A DNA stretch of 64,000 bases from Panonychus citri (GCF_014898815.1 NW_026515470.1:1-64000); one strand, 5' to 3'. Positions 39,501-51,333 are shown, numbered from the stretch's first letter. The notes: generated by a model from the sequence alone, not told the origin. A program made the numbers and translations.

Positions 39501-42077
39501 ATGGATACAAAAAATACTCTTATTGTCATTTATTATTACAATTGCAAGGACAAAACGACTACATCAAGTATTTATTATTATTATATTCAATTGATGAGGA
39601 TAACAAATATTGTATTTAAATTGTTGTTGAAGTTTATTTTCATCTCATGCAAATTGTGTTAATGTTTTCACTTTAGTTGTTGATGTTATTTAAAAGTATC
39701 ATTGACACACCTTTGATTATCTCGTTTAAATATTCAAATTTTGTGTGCTGATTGAGAAAAAAATTTATAAACAAAGTGACCAATGGCCGAAAAGTTATTT
39801 ATTTACTGGAAAATATTGACTATATAGCTAATTAAAGTGAATCAATTAATTGACCATGAAACCGATGTTTGTACAAGATTTTGCTTTGATTGTTGTCTTA
39901 AGATGTATTGATTACAAGTAGTGGTCAAGTTAAAGTGAAACCTTTTGACCACTATCATAATCAATGACCCTTTTATACTTGATGGGAATCAAGAAAATCG
40001 GACAATAGGACATGAGAATTAATTTTGTTTCAAATTGTCCGAATGGTTTAATGATTGGACACTTTGTTTGTGTACAATTTCAGGTCTAAATTCAATCAAT
40101 AGGAGAACAGTTGAAAAGCCATCGAAAGTAATAACAACAATAATAATGATGATGATGATGAAAGAGTGAGAGAGAAAAAAAAAACTTGATGACAATAATA
40201 TAAATGAAAACGAATCGACAGAAAATAATATCAACCTCTTATCTGAAAGGAAAATGTGACAAAATCAAGTCTCTTATGTGTAGTTATTATTATCAACTTC
40301 GAATGATACTTGAAAATGTTACAACAAAAAGAAAACTTCCTTCGAGTTCTGAGTGTCGAGAATTTTTGTAAGTTCGTAATGTGATTCATGTCAAATACAG
40401 TTGAGAAATCGAGATGATATATTATACATGGAACTATGTGCTGATGATGGTAAAGAGGAAAAGGAAATGATGAGAATAAGTAGAGTAGAAAAAAAGTTCG
40501 ACCTTACATATTATTTATATGGTAAATTTGTATCAACAGTTTTACCAATTGAATTATTTTCAAGTAACAACATCAACACGATTTTAATAATATTAATCAT
40601 ATTGTATCATTAATTTGAGAACCAGCTCAACAATTTAGCTATGGTTGACATTGGCAAAGTTAAATTGAATGGTTACACTTTCAGAGAGAGTGAATCATTT
40701 TATCATCACTATGATAATATGTAAATGACTTTCTATGATAATCTGTTATTAACATTGGCACATAATATGACCACAGGCGCTTAAACGGTTAGGGAAGTGG
40801 AAAGGGAAAACTAAAAAAGTTATCCAATAGTTGATAGATAATATCAAATGAGATTAGTGATGGTTTTCAAAAGCAAATACATTTATCTCAATGAAAATCT
40901 TGATGTGATTATGGTAAATGCTTTCATAATGATATCTAATGTTTGGATACAGATTAGCATCGAGTTAGATGAATTACATTTTCGAAACAATTTATGAATA
41001 AAGTTGATTAACTTTTTTTCTCTTCTACTATTGAGTGGAAACAAGATTCTATCGTTTTTTTTAATATCTTCTTGGAATATTTGAATTCTGTGATGATGAA
41101 AAAGGTTTTCTAAAATAAAGTAAATAAAATATTCAACTGACAGGAAGATTAATCAACTTTTCATTAACAATTAATGATCAAAGAGCTTGTGTTTGTATTA
41201 AATGATAGCGATAAGCTTGAGATATATTTTCTTAATGGATTATTAATATTTTATGCTGATAACTTTGTGTTAATCTGTATTGGGTTTTAATTGTAGTCAT
41301 TGATTTTAAATACTCGTGGGATTAAGTTTGACTTTTGAATTGAATTAGATTAATACTGTGTCTCTTACCTGGTGTATTGTTATGAGTTGGACTAGATGGT
41401 TCTTGGCTCTTTACTCCGGTTGTGTTTCTTACATGAAGATCCATGGGCTCTTTTTTACATGAAGACTTCTTTTCTTTACGATTCACTTTGGTTCCATTTG
41501 ATGATTCATTCTGATTTTCTTCATCGCCATTTGATTTACTATTATTTGCCTAAAGAGAGAGAGAGAGTAATTGTTATTAGGATGATTAGATGAGTTTCTC
41601 TGGTCGGTTTCTTTTTCTTTTGTGTTTAAACTCACTGGTACTTGGATGATCTGGGCCATTGCGGCGGAAAATGTTAGTCCCGCTCGGTGCATGGCCATTA
41701 TACCTTCGTGGCAGCCATACAGCATTGATAATTCTCGAGCTTCGTTTTCTTCTTGGGCCTGTTGCCGTCGAAGAGCAACCTGAGCGGCCATAACTCGCTG
41801 ACGTTCAGCAATAAGAGTACATTTTGCACAAGAACAATCTTTCCATCGACAATAACGTTTGTGTCCCTTGGATAGAAATCATTTCACGAATTAGGATTTG
41901 TCTCTTTTTTAGCTCACTCGATAAAATAAACTATTCTTACCTTTAAAGCTGAGACAACTCCATGGTTTCGACATCGAGCACATTTAGGTGTACGTTGATA
42001 TCTTTCAGCGGCAGATCTAAGCAACAAAGCCGATGGACTTGCCGTTGAACTGGACTTGTGGGTGATGAACTATCCAT
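33529..42077 (-). CDS. dmrt99B: DMRT transcription factor with DM and DMA domains (dmrt99B/DMRTA-like)
   Basis: DMRT proteins bind DNA through an intertwined zinc-binding DM domain; DMA-bearing members (dmrt99B, dmrt93B, vertebrate DMRTA) act in nervous system and sexual development. Exons: 42077-41941, 41866-41636, 41549-41369 and 35360-33529, about 790 residues. The DM domain is split by intron 1 (…VSALK then GHKRYCRWKDCSCAKC) with all zinc Cys/His ligands visible, followed by AERQRVMAAQVALRRQQAQ. The DMA domain lies in the last exon at about 34965-34835 (LEILSELFPFHKQSTLIKVL). The rest of exon 4 is low complexity: acidic, poly-Asn, poly-His, poly-Gln, poly-Pro, poly-Ser and a poly-Ala run at 33972-34014. 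Intron 3 is 6.0 kb. Oddity: the natural ATG at 42077 is out of frame with the DM domain; a single missing base near 42051 would connect them (see findings). mRpS17 is divergent upstream. Confidence 0.9.
35361..41368 (-). other. 6 kb third intron of the dmrt gene
   Basis: Lies between the exon ending in phase 1 at 41369 and the last exon starting at 35360 (acceptor TTACACAG). It contains AT-rich sequence, ATC/GAT triplet runs, a (CT)n run at about 36101-36125 and an (AG)n run at about 37456-37484. No nested gene was seen; intronic enhancers are likely but not recognisable. Confidence 0.7.
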
Positions 42078-42375
42078 TATTCAAATTGATAACTGTTACA
42101 GATTTGAAAGCTGAAAATTACTTAGATTTGAAACTTTTTCGTATATTAAAAAATTTTGATAATCACAAAACTTAAAAGTTAAAATAAAGCAAATTTAATC
42201 ATAAGATGATAACTATATGGATGAAAAAACACTTTAATCACAATTAAATGTTTTCACTTCGACGGGACATTTGCAAGTAACTATAAGAGATAAATATTGA
42301 ATGGAATACACAAATTTTGTTTGATCGAAACTTATTTTCATCTATGAGAATACTAGAGAAAGTAATAGTGGCAAT

Positions 42376-42428
<53 letters not shown>

Positions 42429-43433
42429 TTTACTCTCGAAATAATATCATATACTCTATCATTGTTATTACTTCAATAGAATATTATTATTCGATGAAAA
42501 TGGTGATGCGCGAAAAAAGAACCAATCATATTTGGACATTCGAGTTATATTGTTAGAACATGATTCTCATTGGCTAAGAAGACAACAGTAACTATTACTT
42601 CAACTGTAGCAATTATCATTTTAAATAAACATTCGAAAATCAATCCGATCGCAATTAATTAACCAATCTAATCCACTTCACCAAAAATAATCGCCCAACA
42701 ACTTTCACGGTCTAAAATCACTATTATATTACAGCATTTCTCAGTGACTTTCGCCGAGTTCTAGTTCGAGAACTAATTAATCGAGTTCTCATTTGGTTTA
42801 GTCAATCCAATAGATGGCACATTTTTCACGATGAGTTTTCATTGACTTTCGGAAGTTCTCAATTCATTTGGTCAAGTTCTCGATGAGTTTAGCCAATTAG
42901 CCTTTACATTGAGTAAAAAATTAAACTTTTCCAATTCAATTCATTTTTAATTATTTTTTTACCTTTTGAAACAAAGACTATTATAGGGATTGATTTTTAT
43001 TCATTAATTTTTGCTATGATTTTCACAGTTAATTGTTGATTAATTACGTCAACAATTGATTCTCATTTGTTTTCCCAAATTTAATCAAAAGGCAAAACAC
43101 TAAAGAAATTTGATTGATAAATATTTAATCATTCCGATACTTTTTTTACTCTATTAACAGATAATCTGTAACATTAATTAATTTATCTTTATTAAAATGA
43201 TTTACTAATCAAATTTAATTTCTAAAAAGTGAAAACAATCAAACTGATTAAATCAATTGATTGTTAACCTTTTACTCTTTTGAAATGAGCGCTTAATGTT
43301 CACCCAACTTGTTGTCATGGTTACGGTTGCTGTTTGTTTTTCTGAGTTCATGTTGACAATTTAATTTGATTTTCTTTCGTTTTAATTGTTTAATTATTGG
43401 TTTTGTTTTGTTTGTTTCTTCATTTTTACAGAA
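42078..43433. promoter_or_regulatory. divergent intergenic region, dmrt and mRpS17
   Basis: This is 1.36 kb between two start codons on opposite strands. It contains the dmrt leader (42078-42260, of which a degraded duplicate exists at 44320-44455), a (GA)24 microsatellite and a cluster of TCGAGTTCTC-like words at about 42760-42885. The mRpS17 leader ends with a 3' splice site, TTTTTACAG at 43431, two bases before its ATG, which suggests an untranslated first exon within about 43280-43380. Confidence 0.5.
42379..42426. repeat. (GA)24 microsatellite in the dmrt upstream region
   Basis: A pure GA run of 48 bp about 300 bp upstream of the dmrt start codon. Confidence 0.95.
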
Positions 43434-43775
43434 ATGTCTCTTTTGATGGGAAAGGTGTGCGAAGCTGTGGGCAAGAATATTGTTCGTGTTGCTATTCCTC
43501 AATTGAAGTTCGATTCATTTCTTGTTACTCATTTCAGAGATTCAAGTGAATTACATGCGTTGGATAAAAAAGGAGAGTCAAAGGTTGGCGATTGGGTGCT
43601 TGTCTCTAAATTACCAGAGAGGATCAGTTTAAAGGTCGAACATTCTGTTGAACAAGTGGTCTATAAATGTGGGCACATAATCGATCCATTAACGGGCAAA
43701 AGATGTTTCCAATACCACTACGATGAAAGTGGTTCAAAAGAAAATCAGAATTCTAGTCCAAATGAAAAACTGTAG
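43434..43775 (+). CDS. mRpS17: mitochondrial small ribosomal subunit protein uS17m
   Basis: A structural protein of the mitochondrial 28S subunit, uS17 OB-fold family. It is a single coding exon of 113 residues. The uS17 core is visible: MGKVCEAVGKN at the start, then VGDWVLVSKLPERISLKVEH and VVYKCGHIIDPLTGKRC, which closely match metazoan MRPS17 including the family-specific C-terminal extension. The short start MSLLMGK is preceded by a 3' splice site (TTTTTACAG at 43431), so a non-coding 5' exon is likely. A possible poly(A) signal AATAAA is at 43944-43949. It sits divergently to dmrt and just before the SENP-like array. A 24 bp exact copy of positions 43622-43645 reappears at 47451. Confidence 0.88.
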   Translation: MSLLMGKVCEAVGKNIVRVAIPQLKFDSFLVTHFRDSSELHALDKKGESKVGDWVLVSKLPERISLKVEHSVEQVVYKCGHIIDPLTGKRCFQYHYDESGSKENQNSSPNEKL

Positions 43776-43820
43776 AGGAAACGATTGATTATTGATTAAA
43801 ATCATTGGAATCATTTGAAT

Positions 43821-44182
43821 ATCATCCTGCCGTCTTCATCTCTCGGTGCAGCAACATCAGGTAATCATATAGCCAAAGATAGATTAACATCAATAGAAAT
43901 TCGTGATTTATTACGTACAGAAATAGATAAAGAGTAATGGACCAATAAAAGCCCAAACAATCACATCACCGTAACCATTACACCAAAGATATTTAAAACA
44001 AGCTCATCCTCATAACCATTTAAAGGTTAATCGGGTGATGGATCGCCAGATTCAATAAGAATTAGGGTGAAACCTTTGGTCTTCCTTCGAGGATCCCTCT
44101 TAAACCGGGTGGTTACAATGATCCTAATTCACCTTTATCAATACCAACAACTGATAATAGGAATGAAATAATTAACAATTGA
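43821..44182 (+). pseudogene. degenerate coding-like pieces, family not recognised
   Basis: Two open pieces in different frames have clear protein-like composition: 43821-43937 (contains AKDRLTSIEIRDLLRTEIDK, ends TAA) and 44066-44182 (contains PLKPGGYNDPNSPLSIPTT, ends TGA), with a further piece around 44005-44060 in a third frame. No start codon, splice sites or continuous frame link them. This looks like the remains of a protein-coding sequence inserted or duplicated here, partly within the mRpS17 3' region. I do not recognise the parent gene, and it is not another gene in this window. Confidence 0.45.
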
Positions 44183-44221
44183 CAGCTAAAACATCAACTA
44201 TTCAATCAGATACATATGAGT

Positions 44222-44455
44222 TACGAGTTGGACTGGATGATTCTTGGTTCTTTACCTCGGTTGTGATTCTTAAATGAAGATACATCGCCTCTTTTTTACA
44301 TGAAGATTGTTTGATTGATAAGATTTGAAACTTTTTCGTTTATTAAAAAGTTGGACAATCACAAAACTTTAAAGTTAAAATAATGAAAAGTTCATTATAA
44401 GATGATAACTTTATGGATAAAAAAACACTCTGATCACAATTGAATGTTTTCAAGA
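44222..44455 (-). pseudogene. degraded partial copy of dmrt exon 3 and 5' leader
   Basis: 44222-44307 matches 41382-41467 (part of dmrt exon 3), and 44320-44455 matches 42123-42258 (sequence upstream of the dmrt start codon), in the same order and orientation and roughly 85 percent identical by eye. Everything between these blocks, including exons 1 and 2 with the DM domain, is absent. The exon 3 part has in-frame damage, so it cannot encode DMRT. It lies directly beside the last exon of SENP-like copy B1. Confidence 0.75.
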
Positions 44456-44470
44456 ATTAGTAAGTAGAAG

Positions 44471-44482
44471 TTAATCAGTATC

Positions 44483-44515
<33 letters not shown>

Positions 44516-47217
44516 AGAAGAAGAACTGCAATTATCAATTTCGCAAAGACTTTTTTTCTTGATTTCTTCAGCTTTTCGCTGTTGTTTGATCAATCTTTCG
44601 ATTGTTCGTCGTTTAGCCGAAACCAGTTTGTGAGAGAACCAATCCTCTAGATTAATAGCCGGGTCTTTGTAAATTCTTTCAAGTAGCTGTTCAGGATTCT
44701 GAAAATGATCAACGAATGATACGAATTAATTTATGTCAGCAACAATAAAAAGTTAACTCGAAAGAATTAACAAATTAACTTACTCTTAGGAAATTCTCAA
44801 TAGATTGTAGTACATAGAGACCTGAGTCGAAGTGATTTGTTTGTTTAGGCACCTTGAGATAAATATCAGGCATTACCCTTCTACTAAAATTTTTCTTCGT
44901 CGTTTTCTCTGACTCCCATTCCTTAGCTAGAAAGTGTCGTAATGGTGCAGCTAATCCACATTTATGATGAGCACTTTGAAGTGAATCTAAGAAAAGTATT
45001 CGAGGTCTAGAGAAAGAGATATAAAGTAATGAGTTTCAAAACTGATGATGAATAAAATAAATCTAATACTTTTTAGCACTTTTCTCATTGAATGCAACTT
45101 CGTCCAGGAGAGGAACTTTTCTTGGATAACAAATGATTGCCAGAAACCAATGAAAGGATTTATGAATTGGTATAATTAGAAAGTCCTTTTCGAAAATGTT
45201 CACATTTTTTGTCCAATTCTTTACTCTATTGTAGTAACTATCAGAAAGCCTGAAACCAAAAGGATCGAGTTACTAAAACTGATTATCATTTTATTCACTG
45301 TTGACTTATTACAGTTGAAAAAGAGAACCTTCGAAGAAAAAGCTCGATCAACAGTACATAAGTCATCAGGAATGAGAATTCAACTCGTACGTACGTTTTT
45401 GCACCCTGGGTTCTAACCTCTGATATTTGAGGTTTATGGGTGAGATTGTAGTAAAAAGATGAACTGAAAATGTAGCATCTTTCGGCGATATCTGGGGATG
45501 TCAAGTCTTTTTCAATATACCTATGAATCGAAGATAATGTGATGAGTATTAGTAAAAGATTAAGCCTATGATTAATGTTCAACGATAAAAATGGCTTACT
45601 TAAGATAGAAACCCAGGATTGCATCATTTATTTGTTGCCCTTCCTCCAAACAAGCGAGATCCGACTGACGAATTGAGATATGTTCAACTTCGTAAATGGG
45701 AATAGGTGGATAACTAAAGAGACGATCGTCACTAGATAAAGAGAGGATTATTATATAAATTATTAATACACAATAAGAGCGATCACCAAAAAGCTAACAA
45801 AACTCATCACCGCTCAATTGTGATCTAGAATAAATTACCAATTTGATACTGCGGCATTTGAGTTTCCAATTTCATCTTCACTGTTCATCTCAACAATGGA
45901 GGTCGTTTCATCTATTTTCGAATTCGAGGTCTTCTTTTTACTCTTAGCCAATTTAGGAGGAAAAGGTGATTTAAAAGTGGATGAAGACGTGGATGATGTT
46001 GCTGTCGGTTGTTGAGAAGAGTTATTTAATAAATCGAAGTATTGATGAGCACTAACAGATAGATTTCTATCAAGTTTCCAAGTGACAGTATTAAAGATGG
46101 CGAAATACTCTTCCAATATATTTCGAATTTCTTCATTCTTTCCGTTCAATTGCACTGCCACACGAATGGTTCCTTCTGTCACAATTAGAACCAAAATTGG
46201 TAAGAATATTTGTATTTCTTATATTCTATGTGTATGAGTTGCTAAAGTGAATAAGAATTGAACAAAGAATAATGAAATAGATACATACCTTGATTCCGTT
46301 GTATTTGTAAGGCTTCGCATATTTTGAAACTCGAACTTGGAACGGTTTCTATGATCAGGGTTAAAAATTCTGTTCTATCGAAATAGGCTCTTTGTATATC
46401 AATGGGTGGAATGGTAATAGCCAAACTCGGTCTTTCTGGTGCAGATACTTGAACAAACTTAATACCTTTTGAGATTAAATGAATCTCTTTACAGGTGAAT
46501 TTATAAATGCCGAAGTAGACAGAATTGTTGTGAACTGATAAAGTTTGATTAATCTCCATGTTAAACACTGAATTGTCGTAATTTGGACTTGAAACATTCG
46601 TTTTTCGTGTTGATGATTGTTGAGAATGATTGTTTAAGAAATCAAGGTATTTATGGACACTTCGAGATAAAACTTTCTCAAATTTCCAAGTCAATGAAGT
46701 ATAGCACGAAAAATATTCATCCAATATTTTGTAAATTTCTTCACCTTGTCCGCTAAATTGAAAAAGAACACGAATGGGTCCTCCTGGTTGAATTGAAAAG
46801 AAAATCACAATCACAAAATTAGAGAAAATAAAAGCAAACAAGAGAAAGAATTTGAAACAAAGAAACAATGGTGATATTAAAAAAAAGCTCTTTATCATTA
46901 AAGTTAAAGGTAAGAGAAATACCTGAGCTATCGTCTTGATTGGGTCTTATTTTCAATGCGCTCCTTATTTTAGTTCCAGATTGAGGAACGGTGTCAATTA
47001 TCAGGGTTGACAAATTTTCACCGGTTTTACTGTCCAAATAGGCCTTTTGTATTTCAATTGGTGGAATGGTGATGTCGAAACGAGATCTTTCTTGTAATCG
47101 GCCAACTTGGGAAAACTTAAAGCCTGCTGAAATTAAACGAATTTCATCACAGCAAAACTTATGAATACCGAAGTAGACGATGTTATTGTAAATCGACAAA
47201 TTTGGAAAAACAGACAT
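44471..47217 (-). CDS. SENP6/7-like pseudoprotease, copy B1 (catalytic Cys to Ser)
   Basis: Eight exons join in phase without stops: 47217-46923, 46783-46289, 46175-45839, 45731-45600, 45520-45395, 45249-45070, 45006-44784 and 44698-44471, giving 671 residues. Two PH-like modules in tandem precede a complete Ulp2-type domain. His is present (SFHWFLAII) and Asp is present (LFLDSL), but the nucleophile motif reads HFDSGLYVLQ, Ser in place of Cys. It should therefore lack normal SUMO protease activity while keeping the SUMO-binding fold; this is inference. The exon 5 donor is AA|GTATTA, where B2-B4 and B6 have AG|GTATT. The C-terminus is a poly-Ser tract from a (GAA/TTC)n repeat at 44481-44524. 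Second-module residues resemble B5 (DEYFSCY). Confidence 0.85.
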
Positions 47218-47947
47218 TAGACTTCAAATCGTCTTTAAGACAATGTCTTATAAGAATGACTGTTTGAAACAACACAAAGAAGCAATTTTCTACAAGAAAA
47301 TCTCAAGGAAAACAAGTTGAGAGGGAAGAACGAGTTCCAAAAAAATCCAACTCATTGATGAAAGTTGAGCCTGCAGAAGTGATTAAAGAGTGTAACGTAA
47401 GGGTGATTAATCCTGCAAATAATTAGCGGTTAGTTTGATTTTCCAAAAAAGATCAGTTTAAAGGTCGAACATTCATACTCTCTTCAACTTCTGCTTTAAA
47501 CATTATCTCCAGCGTTGGATTGGCGTATAAAAATAGATCACGATTGATTAATCAGTAACAAATTTAGTTGAATTTTAATTTTTGATCAACAATATGGTTG
47601 CTATCACAGTCATTGACTTACAGCCATTGAAAATATTCAACTACTCACTGGCTGAGGATTCTGAACGGGTGGATTTACACTCAAAGCAATTGAATCAAAC
47701 AAATAAACTTGTCAATAACGAAGATAATTTTAAGATAGTTTCGTTTACAGTAACAACTATTGGTTAACGAGATTATAACAATATTATGATGTTAACTGAT
47801 TGACGATTGAATATGTATTATTCCCCTTTCGTTTGGGAAGAGTTTTGGAAATTCATGATAAACAGAGTATATAAATGAAAGAAATGGTCATGAAAGAATC
47901 TCTGGAATTTTGATGTACTCATTTAGGTGCAGTTGATTCATAAAGAA
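47218..47947. promoter_or_regulatory. B1 upstream region
   Basis: This 730 bp lies between the B1 start and the B2 stop. It contains a 24 bp exact match to mRpS17 at 47451-47474. The stretch 47560-47720 shares words with the B5 upstream flank near 61320-61440 (for example TTTTTGAnCAACAAT and AATTGAATCAAACA). It probably includes the B1 promoter. A 61-codon open frame at 47582-47767 is not supported as a gene. Confidence 0.4.
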
Positions 47948-50900
47948 TTAGTAAATAGAAATTTCGGAATCAGCAGAAGAATAAGAGCTAGAAGAAGAAG
48001 AAGAAGAAGAAGAAGAAATTTCATCATCCGTTTCGCAAAGACTATTTTTCTTGATTTCTTCAGCTTTTCGCTGTTGTTTAATCAATCTTTCAATAGTTCG
48101 TCGTTTAGCCGAAACCAGTCTGTGAGAGAACCAATCCTCTAGATTAATAGCCGGGTCTTTGGAAACTTTGTCAAGTAAATGATCAGGATTCTGGAAATAA
48201 TCAACAATGAATGAATTAATTTAGGTTGCAAACAAGAAAAAGTTAATTCAACTTTAAAATTAACTTACTCTTAGGAAATTCTCAATGCATTGTAGTACAT
48301 AGAGACCTGAGTCGAAGTCATTGTTTTGCTTAGGCACCTTGAGATAAATATCAGGCATTACACTTCTACTAAAACTTTTCTTTGTCGTTTTCTTTGACTC
48401 CCATTCCTTAGCTAGAAAGTGTCGTAATGGTGCAGCTAATCCACATCTACTATGAGCACTTTGCGTCGAGTCCATGAAAAGTATACGAGGCCTAAAAAGA
48501 TCCGAAATTTCAGGATAAGATATCATTGAATTAGACATGAATTTCAAAACTGTTGATGAATAAAATAAATCTAATACCTTTTAGCACTTTTCTCATTGAA
48601 TGCAACTTCGTCCAGGAGAGGAACTTTTCTTGGATAACAAATGATTGCCAGAAACCAATGACAGGATTTATGAATTGGTATAATTAGAAAGTCCTTTTCG
48701 AAAATGTTCACATTTTTTGTCCAATTCTTTACTCTATTGTAGTATCTATCAGAAAGCCTGAAAATATTGGAGAGTGGATAGATTAAAATTGGATAGAAAA
48801 ATGAAGAATGAACAATTTTTAAGCACGATAACACAAATGACAGAGTTGCTGAAATTAATTATCATTTAAGCTACCGTTAAAATAGCGAACCTTCAAAGAA
48901 AAGACTCGATCAACAGTAAATACATGTAAGTCAACAAGTATAAGAGTTTAAATCGTACGTACGATTTTTGCCCTGCGTTCCAACCTCCGATGATCGAGGT
49001 TTATGGGTGAGATTGTAGTAAAAGATGAACTGAAAATGTAGCATCTTTCGGCGATATCTGGGGATGTCAAGTCTTTTTCAATATACCTATGAATCGAAGA
49101 TAATGTGATGAGCATTAGTAAAAGATTAAGCCTATGATTAATGTTCAACGATAACAATGGCTTACTTAAGATAGAAACCCAGGATTGCATCATTTATTTG
49201 TTGCCCTTCCTCCAAACAAGCGAGATCCGACTGACGAATTGAGATATGTTCAACTTCGTAAATGGGAATAGGTGGATAACTGAAGAGACGATCGTCACTA
49301 GATAAAGAGAGGATTATTATATAAATTATTAATACACAAAAAGAGCGATCACCAAAAAGCTAACAAAACTCATCACCGCTCAATTGTGATCTAGAATAAA
49401 TTACCGATTTGATACTGCGGCATTTGAGTTTCCAATTTCATCTTCACTGTTCATCTCAACAATGGAGGTCGTTTCATCTATTTTTAAATTCGAAGCCTTC
49501 TTTTTACTCTTAGCCAATTGAGGGGGAAAAGGTGATTTAAGAGCGGATGAAGACGTTGATGATTTTGCTGTCGGTTGTTGAGAAGAATTGTTCAATAAGT
49601 CGAAGTATTGATGAGCACTAACAGATAAATTTCTATCAAGTTTCCAAGTGACAGTATTAAAGGTGGCGAAATACTCTTCCAATAGATTCCGAATTTCTTC
49701 ATTCTTTCCGTTCAATTGCACTGCCACACGAATGGTTCCTTCTGGTACAATTAGAATCAAAAAACGTATAAATTGATAAGAAGGTAAGTAGCTTTAGATA
49801 GATTTAAGAAAACAATCAAAGCTAAGTATCTATTATATTCTATCAAGTGTATTAGATCCGTAGAGTGAATAAGAATTTCACAAAGAATAATGAAACAGAT
49901 ACATACCCATGTGATCACCTTGATTCGGTTTTATTTGTAATGATTCGCATATTTTGAAACTCGAACTTGGAACGGTTTCTATGATCAGGGTTGACAAATT
50001 TTCACCAGTTTTCCTATCAAAATAGAGTTTTTGTATATCAATTGGAGAAATGGTAATAGCCAAACTCGGTCTTTCTGGTGTAGATACTCGAACAAACTTA
50101 ATACCTTTTGAGATTAAATGAATCTCTTTACAGGTGAATTTATAAATACCGAAGTAGACAGAATTGTTGTGAACTGATAAAGTTTGATTAACCTCCATGT
50201 TAAACACTGAATTGTCGTAATTTGGACTTGAAACATTCGTTTTTCGTGTTGATGATTGTTGAGAATGATTGTTCAAGAAATCAAGGTATTTATGGACACT
50301 TCGCGATAGGGCTCTCTCAAGTTTCCAATTCACTTGGCTAAAGACGGCAAAATATTCTTCCAATATTTTGTAAATTTCTTCACCTTGTCCGTTAAATTGA
50401 ACAAGAACACGAATCGATCCTCTTAGTTCAACTGAGAAGAAAAAAAAACAGAGTAGAAAATTAGTATAACAAAGCGATGAGATAAAAGATAGAACACAAA
50501 CAAAAGAAAAGCTAAAACCACTCCAGATAAATTATATCCCGAGAATTGTATTACAATTAAGGGGAAGACAAAAAAATGAGCAGTTAATTGCTAAATGGGC
50601 GTAAACATACGAGACATTAATTGTGATAGAAAAAAAAACAAAAGTCAAGTGGGAAGTGACAGTTCACCGAGATAAACTGTGGTGGAACAAAAATTAGATA
50701 ATAACCAAAATATCACTTTGGTGATATTAATAAGAGAGAAATACCTGAATTAGCAGATCGATTAAGTTTTAATATTTCACATATTCGAATCCCAGATTCA
50801 GGAACAGTTTCTGTGATCAGGGTTGACAAATTGTCTCCAGTTTTACTGTCAAAATAGGCTTTTTTTATATCAATTGGTGGAATGGTGACATTGAAAAAAG

Positions 50901-51033
50901 ACTTTTCTTGGATTTGACACACTTGGGAAAACTTAATGCCCGCTGGAAGCAAACGTATTTCTTGACAGCGAAATTCATGGACATCAAAGTAGACAGTGTT
51001 GTGGAAAACTGATAAAGTTTGATTAACCTCCAT
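47948..51033 (-). pseudogene. SENP6/7-like pseudoprotease, copy B2 (Cys to Ser, two frameshifts)
   Basis: Exons by alignment: 51033-50745, 50431-49907, 49741-49405, 49297-49166, 49086-48963, 48757-48578, 48491-48269 and 48190-47948. Two PH-like modules and a full Ulp2-type domain are present; His (SCHWFLAII) and Asp (LFMDST) are kept, while the nucleophile is Ser (DFDSGLYVLQ). Exon 4 is 124 nt where the intact copies B1 and B3 have 126: one A is missing from an A-run at 49020-49023 and one base from the homopolymer at 48965-48969, so the frame is lost across the catalytic domain. Both sites are homopolymers, so assembly error is possible. Upstream of the second Met the first start codon of copy A (ATG) is TTG here, so MEVNQT is taken as the start. 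It forms a near-identical pair with B3. Confidence 0.8.
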
Positions 51034-51333
51034 GTGAGATATCAAATTGTCGCAATCAAGATGACAAGAAGAGAGAATAAGGAAACATCAACAGTGTAAA
51101 ACTGGAAGAGAAACAAGTTGATAAGGAAGAACGAGAATAAAAAATAGAAACGATTGCTCGATTGTTGAAGAAAAGAAAATGATTGACTGAAGATTGAATA
51201 TCAAAAAATTCAGCTCATATTTGGAAAAATTGAAAATCAATTCTAATTTAGAATCTATAAAGTATTGATTATAAATAATTACGGAATTGTTAATAAAAAG
51301 GATTGAAAAAAAGCTAAAAAGGAAAAAAAAATT

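Noticed and set aside
47582..47767. 61-codon plus-strand ORF upstream of B1 (VDLQPLKIFNYSLAEDSERV)
   Set aside because: Composition is mildly coding-like, but a partly similar stretch upstream of B5 (61320-61450) is not open, so it is more likely shared flanking DNA.
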